Assembly (NCBI GenBank): GCA_023388175.1
Contig: JAEWGT010000015.1
Span: 139,887 to 203,886, forward strand
Origin: Pseudomonadota bacterium
GTDB taxonomy: Bacteria > Pseudomonadota > Alphaproteobacteria > Rhizobiales > Devosiaceae
Direction of reading: 5' to 3'
DNA length: 64,000 nt
Shown: piece by piece, positions 33,840 through 42,854 of the stretch
Position numbering within the stretch: position 1 is the stretch's first letter
How the letters are laid out: each line of letters opens with the position of its first letter
Position numbers and translations under genes: made by a program
The notes under the pieces: model-generated
Seen by the model: the letters and a program-made list of their open reading frames with translations, nothing else
Database searches by the model: none
What the model was told of the DNA's origin: nothing

Positions 33840-34159
33840 GTTGATCGGGAAGCTCGATTCGCAAATGGCCACCTTTAACGGGGTGGCCGATTGCGTTTGC
33901 GGCGAGAATGTGGCAGTTTCCGCCTCATTCCTGCGGTAGGCATTGCTCGAACCTGTCCCTTACACCGCCGGAAACCCGCCTGATTGGGCGCTTTTGTATC
34001 AAATTGGATCAATTCCGGGACATTCCTGCAACAGGTGCCCGGAAATGGTCATCAAATCTTATCCGCACTTCCTAAATTGAGATGCTGTGGGGTTGTCAGC
34101 CCCGCGCCTGTGAGGCATTTATCGCTCGACTACGGTTAACTCTATTGGGAGTGCAAGAT
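33840..34159 (+). other. Intergenic region between the two outer-membrane barrel genes
   Basis: 320 bases without a gene. A 7-bp hairpin (33867-33873/33882-33888, GGCCACC/GGTGGCC) follows the first barrel gene and may end its message. The remainder must hold the promoter of the second gene; I see no consensus I would defend. Confidence 0.4.
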
Positions 34160-34753
34160 ATGTTTGTACGTTCTCTCGTCATCGGCGTTTCCGCCGCTGC
34201 TCTTATGGTTGGTGGCGCTCAGGCCGCTGACCTGATCATCCCGACCACCCCGCAGCCGGTTTACACCGCTGCCGGTTTTGACTGGGAAGGTCTGTACATT
34301 GGTGCCCGTCTGGGTGGCCAGTTCGTCGGCGCTGATTCCTATGCCGGTTCCACCGTCAGCACCACCTATGGTGTCATCGGTGCCGCTGCTGGCGTGAACT
34401 TCATCCCGATGGACCCGGTCCTGCTCGGCGTTGAAGTAACCGCTGACTACAACTGGAACAGCACTGCCGCTGTGACCTCGACCAGCGAATTCTTCGCCAA
34501 CCTGCGCGTTGGTGCCGTCGTGACCGACAGCGCTCTCGTTTACGCAATCGGTGGCGTTGGTATCGCCAACGACGGCACGACCTCGCAGGGCGTGTACCAG
34601 CTCGGTGGTGGTGTTGAGTTTGCCGTTACCGACGCTGTCACCGTTCGCGGTGAAATCGTTGGCCAGGGCGACTTCGACACCGTCAACGCTGTCGGCACCG
34701 ATCGCTTCTTCGAATCCGCCAAGGCAACTGTCGGCGTGTTCTACCACTTCTAA
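34160..34753 (+). CDS. Small outer-membrane beta-barrel protein
   Basis: 197 aa. Signal peptide MFVRSLVIGVSAAALMVGGA, cleaved after AQA, then a Pro/Thr spacer and FDWEGLYIGARLGGQF, the Omp25/31-type entry motif. Eight strands are plausible, ending FESAKATVGVFYHF with the C-terminal Phe. GGGAG seven bases before the ATG. Codon use is strongly biased (GGT, CGT, TTC), so this is probably the highly expressed one of the pair. A strong terminator follows. Confidence 0.85.
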   Translation: MFVRSLVIGVSAAALMVGGAQAADLIIPTTPQPVYTAAGFDWEGLYIGARLGGQFVGADSYAGSTVSTTYGVIGAAAGVNFIPMDPVLLGVEVTADYNWNSTAAVTSTSEFFANLRVGAVVTDSALVYAIGGVGIANDGTTSQGVYQLGGGVEFAVTDAVTVRGEIVGQGDFDTVNAVGTDRFFESAKATVGVFYHF

Positions 34754-34804
34754 GAATTGCGTGACGGGGCTTGGGTCCCGTCGCCATTTTCTTGCAGCCC
34801 ATCT

Positions 34805-34841
34805 CGGCGGACCGATAGCATCGGTCCGCCGTTTTGGTTTT
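34805..34841 (+). terminator. Intrinsic terminator of the second barrel gene
   Basis: Perfect 12-bp stem CGGCGGACCGAT/ATCGGTCCGCCG with an AGC loop, followed by TTTTGGTTTT. Confidence 0.93.
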
Positions 34842-35150
34842 GAGCGAGAATCGCCTTTGCGGCTGGCGCGTTCCTTGAGCGCATCCGACTGGCCGCTAGT
34901 GTAGAGGCCTTTTCCTGCACGCCGGCATTTTTGAAACAAACGCACATTTCCCATGATCCGCAGGGCATGGCTGTGCGAAATTGCCGATGAATTTACATGA
35001 TGATTTTTCTCATATTTTCTTTCCCTTGAAACGTTTTGGGGGAAGGTCTAAGCCGTTCCGCATCACCTGTGCGTCGGCTGGCCTGCCCCAATTGCAGTCA
35101 TGCCCGCGCGCATCACGGCCGCCCCGGCCGCTTGAACTTTAGGCTGCCGC
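34842..35150 (+). other. Upstream region of the nuo operon
   Basis: About 310 bases with no gene. The operon promoter must lie here. TTGAAA at 35026-35031 is the best -35 candidate, but the hexamer 17 bases later (TAAGCC) is a poor -10. An AT-rich stretch (34990-35025) precedes it. Confidence 0.35.
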
Positions 35151-35516
35151 ATGACTGATCTGCTCAGCGATTATCTGCCCATTGTCATATTCATCGCGCT
35201 TGCTGCCGTTATCGGCGGCGCCCTTCTGGTTGCACCGTTCCTCGTGTCGCTGAAGCGCCCCGACCCTGAAAAGGTCTCTGCCTTCGAAGCGGGTTTCGAG
35301 GCATTTGGCGACGCGCGCATGAAGGTGGATGTGCGCTTTTACCTCGTCGCGATTCTCTTCATCATCTTCGATCTTGAAGTGGCGTTCCTCTTCCCCTGGG
35401 CCGTGGCGTTCCGGGATGTGGGTTGGTTCGGCTTCTGGTCGATGATGGTCTTCCTCGGCGTGCTGACTATCGGCTTTATCTATGAATGGCGTAAGGGAGC
35501 TCTGGAATGGGATTGA
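35151..35516 (+). CDS. nuoA: NADH-quinone oxidoreductase subunit A
   Basis: 121 aa membrane subunit with three helices; part of the quinone-site region of complex I. The loop after helix 1 (DPEKVSAFEAGFEAFGDARM) is the conserved ND3 loop; bacterial family members often have Cys in it, replaced here by Ala/Phe. First gene of the 14-gene operon; overlaps nuoB by 10 bases. Confidence 0.96.
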   Translation: MTDLLSDYLPIVIFIALAAVIGGALLVAPFLVSLKRPDPEKVSAFEAGFEAFGDARMKVDVRFYLVAILFIIFDLEVAFLFPWAVAFRDVGWFGFWSMMVFLGVLTIGFIYEWRKGALEWD

Positions 35517-36088
35517 CCCCGTCCAGTTCGACACTGGTTACCCCGCGTCCCACGGGCGCTCTCGATCCCGCGACCGGCAAGCCTGTTGGCGCCGATGATC
35601 CTTTCTTCGCTGGCGTGAACAACGAACTGGCCGACAAGGGTTTCCTTGTGACCACCGTTTCCCAGCTCGTCACCTGGGCGCGCACTGGCTCGCTCATGTG
35701 GATGCAGACGGGTCTGGCCTGTTGCGCCGTGGAAATGATGCAGATGTCGATGCCACGCTATGACATCGAGCGTTTCGGCACCGCGCCCCGCGCGTCGCCG
35801 CGCCAGTCCGACGTGCTGATCGTCGCGGGCACGCTGACCAACAAGATGGCCCCGGCCTTGCGCAAGGTCTATGACCAGATGCCGGAGCCGCGCTACGTCA
35901 TCTCCATGGGCTCATGTGCCAATGGCGGCGGCTATTATCATTATTCCTATTCCGTGGTGCGCGGCTGTGACCGGGTCCTGCCGGTGGACGTCTATGTCCC
36001 GGGCTGCCCGCCGACTGCTGAGGCGCTGCTCTACGGCATCCTTCTTCTGCAGAAGAAGATTCGCCGCGACGGCACGATCGAACGGTAG
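35507..36088 (+). CDS. nuoB: NADH-quinone oxidoreductase subunit B
   Basis: 193 aa. Carries the N2 4Fe-4S cluster that passes electrons to quinone: tandem Cys in GLACCAVEMMQ, then SMGSCANGGG and VPGCPPTAEAL. About 35 N-terminal residues precede the core, as in other alphaproteobacteria. Start lies inside nuoA; nuoC follows 9 bases after the stop. Confidence 0.97.
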   Translation: MGLTPSSSTLVTPRPTGALDPATGKPVGADDPFFAGVNNELADKGFLVTTVSQLVTWARTGSLMWMQTGLACCAVEMMQMSMPRYDIERFGTAPRASPRQSDVLIVAGTLTNKMAPALRKVYDQMPEPRYVISMGSCANGGGYYHYSYSVVRGCDRVLPVDVYVPGCPPTAEALLYGILLLQKKIRRDGTIER

Positions 36089-36097
36089 GGCAGGGGC

Positions 36098-36715
36098 ATG
36101 GACGAAACTGTTGTTATCGACCCGCTCGTAACGCTTGGCGAACATGTTGCCGCGTCACTGGGCGACGCCGTCCTCGGCTTCGAGGTGGCGTTCGGTGATC
36201 TGAGCGTCACTGTGCAGCGTGATTCGATCGTCAATGTGGCGACCTTCCTGCGCGACGATCCGAAATGCCGTTTCATCGCTTTTGTCGACGTCTGCGGCGC
36301 CGACTACCCGGCGCGTGAGTTCCGGTTCGATGTGGTCTATCATTTCCTCAGCCCGCATCTGAACCAGCGCATTCGCGTCAAGCTCCAAGCCGATGATGTG
36401 ACGCCCGTTCCCTCGCTTTGCGAGATTTTCCCCGGTGCCGACTGGTTCGAGCGCGAGACTTACGACCTTTATGGCGTGCTGTTTTCCGGCCACCCGGATC
36501 TGCGGCGCATCCTCACCGATTACGGCTTTGACGGCCACCCGCTGCGCAAGGACTTCCCGCTCACCGGGTTTGTCGAGGTTCGCTATGACGAAGAGCGCAA
36601 GCGTGTCGTCTATGAACCGGTCAAGCTGGCGCAGGAATTCCGCTCGTTCGATTATCTGTCGCCTTGGGAAGGCACCGACTATGTCCTGCCCGGCGATGAG
36701 AAGGCGAAGAACTGA
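36098..36715 (+). CDS. nuoC: NADH-quinone oxidoreductase subunit C
   Basis: 205 aa, 30-kDa subunit of the connecting module. Signature ERETYDLYGVLFSGHPDLRR followed by LTDYGFDGHPLRKDFPLTG. Separate from nuoD, unlike the fused NuoCD of enterobacteria. One-base overlap with nuoD. Confidence 0.97.
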   Translation: MDETVVIDPLVTLGEHVAASLGDAVLGFEVAFGDLSVTVQRDSIVNVATFLRDDPKCRFIAFVDVCGADYPAREFRFDVVYHFLSPHLNQRIRVKLQADDVTPVPSLCEIFPGADWFERETYDLYGVLFSGHPDLRRILTDYGFDGHPLRKDFPLTGFVEVRYDEERKRVVYEPVKLAQEFRSFDYLSPWEGTDYVLPGDEKAKN

Positions 36716-37905
36716 TGTCTGAAGTCGACGTACGTAACTTCACCCTCAATTTCGGCCCGGTCCATCCCTCCGCACACGGCGTGCTGCGCCTGATTCTGGA
36801 ATTGGATGGCGAACTGGTCGAGCGTGTCGATCCGCATGTGGGCCTGCTTCACCGCGGCACCGAAAAGCTGATCGAAGCCAAGACCTATTTGCAGGCCGTG
36901 CCCTATTTTGACCGCCTCGACTACGTGGCGCCGATGAACCAGGAGCATGCTTTCGCGCTGGCCGTGGAGCGCATGCTGGGCGTTGACGTCCCGCGTCGTG
37001 GCCAGCTCATCCGCGTTCTCTATGCCGAGATCGGCCGTATCCTGGCGCATCTGATGAACGTGACCACTCAGGCCATGGACGTCGGCGCCTTGACGCCGCC
37101 GGTCTGGGGCTTCGAATGGCGCGAAAAGCTCATGATCTTTTATGAGCGTGCTTCCGGCGCGCGCATGCACGCTGCCTATTTCCGCCCCGGCGGGGTCCAC
37201 CAGGACCTGCCGCAGGCCCTGATCGATGATATCGACGTCTTCTGCGGCGAGTTTCTTGACTTCCTCGTCGATCTCGACCGCCTGCTGACCGGCAACCGCA
37301 TCTTCAAGCAGCGCAATGTGGATATTGGCGTGGTCACGTTGGACGACGCCTGGAGCCGGGGCTTCTCGGGCACCATGGTGCGCAGTGCCGGCGCTGCCTG
37401 GGATCTGCGCAAGTCCCAGCCTTACGATTGCTATGCCGAGATGGATTTCGACATTCCCGTCGGCTCCAATGGCGACTGCTATGACCGCTACCTGATCCGC
37501 ATGGAAGAAATGCGCCAGTCCGCGCGCATCATGCAGCAATGCGTGGCCAAGCTGAATGCGCCGGAAGGCAAGGGGCCAGTGGCTTCCACTGATGGCAAGG
37601 TCGTGCCCCCCAAGCGCGGTGAGATGAAGCAGTCGATGGAAGCGCTGATCCATCACTTCAAGCTCTATACCGAGGGCTACAAGGTGCCCGCGGGCGAGAT
37701 TTATGCGGCTGTCGAAGCGCCCAAGGGCGAGTTCGGGGTGTTTCTGGTGTCCGATGGGACCAATAAGCCCTATCGCTGCCATATCCGCGCGCCGGGCTTC
37801 GCGCATCTGAGCGCCATGGATCATCTGTGCCGCGGCCATATGCTGGCCGACGTGACCGCGATCCTGGGGTCTATTGATATTGTGTTCGGAGAGGTTGATC
37901 GCTGA
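36715..37905 (+). CDS. nuoD: NADH-quinone oxidoreductase subunit D
   Basis: 396 aa, 49-kDa subunit that forms the quinone pocket with NuoB. Conserved HPSAHGVLRLILELDGE, VGLLHRGTEKL, QAVPYFDRLDYV and the C-terminal RAPGFAHL. Hydrogenase-like fold without Ni ligands. Overlaps nuoE by one base. Confidence 0.97.
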   Translation: MSEVDVRNFTLNFGPVHPSAHGVLRLILELDGELVERVDPHVGLLHRGTEKLIEAKTYLQAVPYFDRLDYVAPMNQEHAFALAVERMLGVDVPRRGQLIRVLYAEIGRILAHLMNVTTQAMDVGALTPPVWGFEWREKLMIFYERASGARMHAAYFRPGGVHQDLPQALIDDIDVFCGEFLDFLVDLDRLLTGNRIFKQRNVDIGVVTLDDAWSRGFSGTMVRSAGAAWDLRKSQPYDCYAEMDFDIPVGSNGDCYDRYLIRMEEMRQSARIMQQCVAKLNAPEGKGPVASTDGKVVPPKRGEMKQSMEALIHHFKLYTEGYKVPAGEIYAAVEAPKGEFGVFLVSDGTNKPYRCHIRAPGFAHLSAMDHLCRGHMLADVTAILGSIDIVFGEVDR

Positions 37906-39218
37906 TGGCTACGCGACGCCTTGCAGACGAGTCGGTGCAACCGGCAAGTTTCGCCTTTACCGCTGAAAACCAGGCTTGGGCCGAAAAGCGCATCGGGCTC
38001 TATCCGCCCGGCCGCCAGCAATCTGCCGTCATTCCGCTGCTGATGCGGGCGCAGGATCAGGATGGCTGGGTCAGCCGAGCGACGATCGAGACGATCGCCG
38101 ACATGCTGACCATGCCTTATATCCGCGTCCTGGAAGTGGCGACCTTCTACACCCAGTTCCAGCTGCAGCCGGTCGGCTCGCGCGCTCATATCCAGGTCTG
38201 CGGCACCACGCCCTGCATGCTGCGTGGCGCCGAAGGGCTGATTGAGGTCTGCAAGAGCAAGATTCACGCCGAGCCGCACCATTTCAATGAAGATGGCACG
38301 CTGAGCTGGGAAGAAGTTGAATGTGCTGGCGCCTGCGTCAACGCACCCATGGTCGCCATTTTCCACGACACCTATGAAGACCTGACGCCTGAGCGTTTCG
38401 AGGAAATCATCGACGCTTTCCAGGCTGGCAAGGGCGACACCATCAAGCCCGGCCCCCAGATCGACCGCCAGTTCGCCGGCGCCGAAGGTGGCCAGACGAC
38501 TTTGCTGGAGCAGCCCAGCGCCAGGCGCGAGAAATTCGTGCCGCCTCCGGCACCCGATGCGCCGCCCGCAGCGCCCGCTGCCGCACCCGCGGCCGCTACG
38601 CCGACAACGGCGGCAAAGCCCAAGGATGTTGCCGAAGAGAATGCTCCGGCACTGAAGGGCACGCCAAAGGAGGCCAAGGTTTCCGTGGCCAAGGCAGAAG
38701 CGGAACGCAAGGCTGCCGATGTCGCGGCCAAGGCCGACGGACAGCCGAACACGGCGATGCGCGAAGGCGCAACTGGTGCCGAATCCAACGCGGAAGCCAT
38801 CGACGGCGGCAGGGCTGTCGGCAAGGCAAAGGCCAATGCACCTGCAGAAGGCGGCACGTCCGCTTCCGTCAGGAAGTCGAAGCCTGCTGTGAAAGCGCCG
38901 GCCGCAGATCCCAAGGCAGTTTCGCCGACCCGCGATGCGGCAGGCCTGCAGCCTTTGTTCGAGCGGCCCGCAGGCGAGCCCGACGATCTCAAGCTGATTT
39001 CCGGGGTTGGCCCGGTGCTTGAAGGCAAGCTGCATGCGCTTGGCATCACCACCTACGCGCAGATTGCCAAGTTCAAGAAAGCGGACATCGTCCGCGTCGA
39101 TGACGTGCTGAACTTCAAGGGCCGTATCGAACGCGACGAGTGGGTCAAGCAGGCCAAGGCGCTCGCCAAGGGCGGCCTGGAAGAATACCGCAAGGTATTC
39201 GGGAAGGACCCGCGCTAA
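37905..39218 (+). CDS. nuoE: NADH-quinone oxidoreductase subunit E with C-terminal extension
   Basis: 437 aa, well over twice the usual 160-220. Residues 1-175 are the normal 24-kDa subunit with its 2Fe-2S Cys (CGTTPCMLRG, then ECAGACVNAP). An Ala/Pro/Lys-rich linker (about 205-340) follows. It ends in a helix-hairpin-helix-like domain (about 355-437: LKLISGVGPVLEGKLHALGI, then DEWVKQAKALAKGG). The last domain resembles those in L21-type and other NuoE tails in Hyphomicrobiales. Extension role unknown. Confidence 0.95.
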   Translation: MATRRLADESVQPASFAFTAENQAWAEKRIGLYPPGRQQSAVIPLLMRAQDQDGWVSRATIETIADMLTMPYIRVLEVATFYTQFQLQPVGSRAHIQVCGTTPCMLRGAEGLIEVCKSKIHAEPHHFNEDGTLSWEEVECAGACVNAPMVAIFHDTYEDLTPERFEEIIDAFQAGKGDTIKPGPQIDRQFAGAEGGQTTLLEQPSARREKFVPPPAPDAPPAAPAAAPAAATPTTAAKPKDVAEENAPALKGTPKEAKVSVAKAEAERKAADVAAKADGQPNTAMREGATGAESNAEAIDGGRAVGKAKANAPAEGGTSASVRKSKPAVKAPAADPKAVSPTRDAAGLQPLFERPAGEPDDLKLISGVGPVLEGKLHALGITTYAQIAKFKKADIVRVDDVLNFKGRIERDEWVKQAKALAKGGLEEYRKVFGKDPR

Positions 39219-39422
39219 ATGGCCGCTCGCAAGATCGACTTCGGCAAGCTTTCCCTGCTGGATTACGTCATCGGCGTGATCCTGACGGTTATTGCGACTG
39301 CCGTTGTCACTGGCGTTGAAATGGCTGCAAATCTTAATGTGCCGAGCCTACTGGTATCGGCAGCCGGGGCAGCAATCGGTGTTGCTGCCTGGTTCACTTA
39401 TCTGTTGAAGCGGAAAAGCTGA
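39219..39422 (+). CDS. Small membrane protein between nuoE and nuoF
   Basis: 67 aa with two transmembrane helices (about 15-35 and 43-62), starting MAARKIDFGKLSLLDYVIGV and ending LLKRKS. It begins on the base after the nuoE stop and ends 2 bases before nuoF, so it is fully inside the operon and must be co-translated. I do not know it as a complex I subunit. Assembly factor or accessory subunit are possible but unsupported. Confidence 0.8.
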   Translation: MAARKIDFGKLSLLDYVIGVILTVIATAVVTGVEMAANLNVPSLLVSAAGAAIGVAAWFTYLLKRKS

Positions 39423-39424
39423 TC

Positions 39425-40738
39425 ATGCTCGCTGACAAGGATCGCATCTTCACCAACCTCTATGGGCGGCATGACCGCTCGCTCAATGGCGCTCGCGATC
39501 GCGGTGCCTGGGTTGGCACGAAGGAGTTTATCGACAACGGCCGCGACTGGATCGTCAACGAGGTCAAGGCCTCGGGCCTGCGCGGTCGTGGCGGTGCGGG
39601 TTTCCCCACGGCTCTCAAGTGGACCTTTATGCCCAAGGAAGGCGCCGGTGATGGCCGCCCCAGCCAGCTCCTCGTCAATGCCGACGAATCCGAGCCCGGC
39701 ACCTGCAAGGACCGCGAGATCCTGCGTCACGACCCGCATCATCTGGTTGAAGGCTGCTTGCTGGCGGGCCGCGCCATGGGTGCCCATATCGCCTATATCT
39801 ATGTGCGCGGCGAATTCATCCGCGAACGCATGAGCCTCGAAGCTGCCGTTCAGGAAGCCTATGACGCCAAGCTGATCGGCAAGAACAATGTGCATGGCTG
39901 GGACTTCGACATCGTCGTCCACCATGGCGCAGGCGCTTATATCTGCGGTGAAGAAACCGCTCTGATGGAATCGCTGGAAGGCAAGAAGGGCCAGCCGCGC
40001 CTCAAGCCACCATTTCCCGCGGCCATGGGTGTTTACGGCAACCCGACCACCGTCAACAATGTCGAGTCCATCGCCGTTGTGCCGGAAATTCTGCGCCGCT
40101 CGGGTGCGTGGTTTGCCTCCATCGGTCGTGCCAACAATACCGGCACCAAGCTGATGTGCGTGTCCGGCCATGTGAACCGGCCCGCCACCTTTGAGGAAGC
40201 GCTCGGCTGCACTTTCGAAGAGATCATCGAAAAGCATTGCGGCGGTATCCGCGGCGGCTGGGACAATTTGCTGGCAGTGATCCCCGGCGGCTCATCCGTG
40301 CCTTGCGTGCCCGGCGAAAAGATCCGCAACGCCGTCTATGACTTCGACGGGTTGCGCGAAGTGGGCTCCTCCATGGGTACTGCGGCCGTGATCGTCATGG
40401 ACAAGTCCACTGACATCATCAAGGCCATCTGGCGCCTCTCCGCTTTCTACAAGCACGAGAGCTGCGGCCAGTGTACGCCCTGCCGTGAAGGCACGGGCTG
40501 GATGATGCGCGTCATGGAGCGCATGGTCGAGGGGCGCGCCCAGAAGCGCGAAATCGATATGCTGTTCGAAGTGACCAAGCAGATCGAAGGCCACACCATC
40601 TGTGCGCTGGGCGATGCTGCTGCCTGGCCGATCCAGGGTCTGATCCGCAATTTCCGTCACGTGATCGAAGAGCGGATCGATCAATACACCTATTCGTCCA
40701 CCAGCGACGGCGCCGTGCCGTCGATCGCTGCGGAGTAA
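39425..40738 (+). CDS. nuoF: NADH-quinone oxidoreductase subunit F
   Basis: 437 aa NADH-oxidising subunit. NADH/FMN motif GLRGRGGAGFPTALKW, then VNADESEPGTCKDR and YICGEETALMESLEG; N3 4Fe-4S cluster in SCGQCTPCREGTGWM with the fourth Cys in TICALGDAAAWP. Usual length. nuoG follows after 4 bases. Confidence 0.97.
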   Translation: MLADKDRIFTNLYGRHDRSLNGARDRGAWVGTKEFIDNGRDWIVNEVKASGLRGRGGAGFPTALKWTFMPKEGAGDGRPSQLLVNADESEPGTCKDREILRHDPHHLVEGCLLAGRAMGAHIAYIYVRGEFIRERMSLEAAVQEAYDAKLIGKNNVHGWDFDIVVHHGAGAYICGEETALMESLEGKKGQPRLKPPFPAAMGVYGNPTTVNNVESIAVVPEILRRSGAWFASIGRANNTGTKLMCVSGHVNRPATFEEALGCTFEEIIEKHCGGIRGGWDNLLAVIPGGSSVPCVPGEKIRNAVYDFDGLREVGSSMGTAAVIVMDKSTDIIKAIWRLSAFYKHESCGQCTPCREGTGWMMRVMERMVEGRAQKREIDMLFEVTKQIEGHTICALGDAAAWPIQGLIRNFRHVIEERIDQYTYSSTSDGAVPSIAAE

Positions 40739-40742
40739 GTCG

Positions 40743-42845
40743 ATGGCTTCCATCAAGGTCGACGGCCAGCTCGTCGAAGTTCCAGATCACTACACGCTCA
40801 TGCAGGCTGCCGAAGCAGCGGGCGCGGAAATTCCGCGCTTCTGCTACCATGACCGTCTGTCGGTCGCCGGCAATTGCCGCATGTGCCTCGTCGAAGTGAA
40901 GGGTGGCCCGCCCAAGCCGCAGGCGTCCTGCGCAATGTCGGTGCGCGATCTGCGCCCCGGCCCCAATGGCGAGCCGCCCGAAATGTTCACCAACACGCCC
41001 ATGGTCAAGAAGGCCCGCGAAGGCGTGATGGAATTCCTGCTGATCAACCATCCGCTCGATTGCCCGATCTGCGATCAGGGCGGCGAATGCGATCTGCAGG
41101 ACCAGGCCATGGCCTATGGCGTCTCCGGCTCGCGCTTCTTCGAGAACAAGCGCGCCGTCGAAGACAAGTATATGGGCCCGCTGATCAATACCTCGATGAA
41201 CCGCTGCATCCACTGCACGCGCTGCGTTCGTTTCACCACCGAGGTTGCCGGCATTTCCGAACTGGGCTTGCTGGGCCGTGGCGAAGACGCCGAGATCACC
41301 CCATATCTCGAACGCGCTCTGACCAGCGAATTGCAGGGCAATGTCATCGACCTGTGCCCGGTTGGTGCCCTGACCTCCAAGCCCTATGCCTTCCATGCCC
41401 GTCCCTGGGAATTGACCAAGACTGAATCCATTGATGTCATGGATGCGGTCGGTTCGGCCATCCGCGTCGATAGCCGGGGCCGCGAAGTGATGCGTGTTCT
41501 GCCGCGCGTCAACGAGGCGATCAACGAAGAGTGGATTTCGGACAAGACCCGCTTCATCTGGGATGGCCTCAAGAGCCAGCGGCTTGACCGCCCCTATGTG
41601 CGCAAGAGCGGTAAGCTCCAGCCCGCAAGCTGGGACGAGGCGCTTGCCGCCGTTGCTGCCAAAATCAAGAAGGCCGGCAACAAGGTCGGCGCCATTGCCG
41701 GCGATCTCGCTGCCGTCGAGGAAATGTATGCGCTCAAGGGCCTGCTCGCCTCCATTGGCTCGGGCATGACCGACGTGCGCCCCGCAATGTCGGGCATCGA
41801 CCCGTCCATGCCGCGCTCGGCCTATATCTTCAACCCGACCATTGCGGGCATCGAAGAAGCCGACGCCATTCTCATCATCGGCTCTAATCCGCGCAAGGAA
41901 GCCTCTCTGATCAATGCGCGCATCCGCAAGACCTGGCGCGCCAAGGGCCTGCCGGTTGCGCTGATCGGCGAACAGGCCGACCTGACCTATGACTACGACT
42001 ACCTGGGCAGCGGCTTTGAAACCCTGGCCGACCTTGCAGCCGGGCAGGGCGCTTTTGCCGAAATTCTCAAGAATGCCCAGCGTCCGCTGATAATTGTCGG
42101 TGAAGGTGCGGTTTCCCATGCTTCGCTCGGCAAGCAGGCCGGCCGCGACACCATCGCGCTCGCTGCCAAGCTGGCGGGCGGTGCCAATGTCGCCGAAGGC
42201 TGGAACGGCTTCGCGCTGCTGCACAGTGCAGCCAGCCGCGTCGGCGGCCTCGACATCGGCTTCGTGCCGCATGATGGCGGCGTCTGCTCGGCCGACCAGA
42301 TCGCTCTGGCCGGCAAGGGTGAGCTCGATGTTCTCTTCCTGCTCGGCGCCGACGAATACGACACCTCTGCCATGGGCAAGGCTTTCGTCGTCTATATCGG
42401 TTCGCACGGCGACAAGGGCGCGCACCGCGCTGACGTCATCCTGCCGGGCGCGACCTATACCGAAAAGTCCGGCACCTATGTGAACACGGAAGGCCGGGTG
42501 CAGGTCACCAATCGCGCCGTGTTCCCTCCGGGCGACGCAAAGGAAGACTGGGCGATCATTCGTGCCCTTTCCGGCGCCATCGGTCAGGCTCTGCCCTATG
42601 GTTCGCTGGCCCAGCTGCGCGCCGCGCTCTATGCCGAATTCCCGCATCTCGCCCGCATTGACGAGATCGCGCCCGGTTCGGTTGCCGATGTCGCCAGGCT
42701 GGCCAAGGCCGGTATCAAGACCAAGTCGGCGCCCTATGCGTCGCTGGTCGCAGACTTCTATCTCAGCAATCCAATTGCCCGCGCCTCCGCCACCATGGGC
42801 GAATGTGCGGCGATGGCCGCCGGCCTCAAGCAGGCCGCGGAATAG
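40743..42845 (+). CDS. nuoG: NADH-quinone oxidoreductase subunit G
   Basis: 700 aa. N-terminal 2Fe-2S ferredoxin domain (FCYHDRLSVAGNCRMCLVEV, later ASC), a 4Fe-4S with CPICDQGGECDLQD, and another with CIHCTRCVRF. A molybdopterin-oxidoreductase-like domain without cofactor follows (about 220-690). Electron wire from NuoF to NuoI. Full length for the alphaproteobacterial type. Confidence 0.97.
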   Translation: MASIKVDGQLVEVPDHYTLMQAAEAAGAEIPRFCYHDRLSVAGNCRMCLVEVKGGPPKPQASCAMSVRDLRPGPNGEPPEMFTNTPMVKKAREGVMEFLLINHPLDCPICDQGGECDLQDQAMAYGVSGSRFFENKRAVEDKYMGPLINTSMNRCIHCTRCVRFTTEVAGISELGLLGRGEDAEITPYLERALTSELQGNVIDLCPVGALTSKPYAFHARPWELTKTESIDVMDAVGSAIRVDSRGREVMRVLPRVNEAINEEWISDKTRFIWDGLKSQRLDRPYVRKSGKLQPASWDEALAAVAAKIKKAGNKVGAIAGDLAAVEEMYALKGLLASIGSGMTDVRPAMSGIDPSMPRSAYIFNPTIAGIEEADAILIIGSNPRKEASLINARIRKTWRAKGLPVALIGEQADLTYDYDYLGSGFETLADLAAGQGAFAEILKNAQRPLIIVGEGAVSHASLGKQAGRDTIALAAKLAGGANVAEGWNGFALLHSAASRVGGLDIGFVPHDGGVCSADQIALAGKGELDVLFLLGADEYDTSAMGKAFVVYIGSHGDKGAHRADVILPGATYTEKSGTYVNTEGRVQVTNRAVFPPGDAKEDWAIIRALSGAIGQALPYGSLAQLRAALYAEFPHLARIDEIAPGSVADVARLAKAGIKTKSAPYASLVADFYLSNPIARASATMGECAAMAAGLKQAAE

Positions 42846-42854
42846 GGGAGCATT

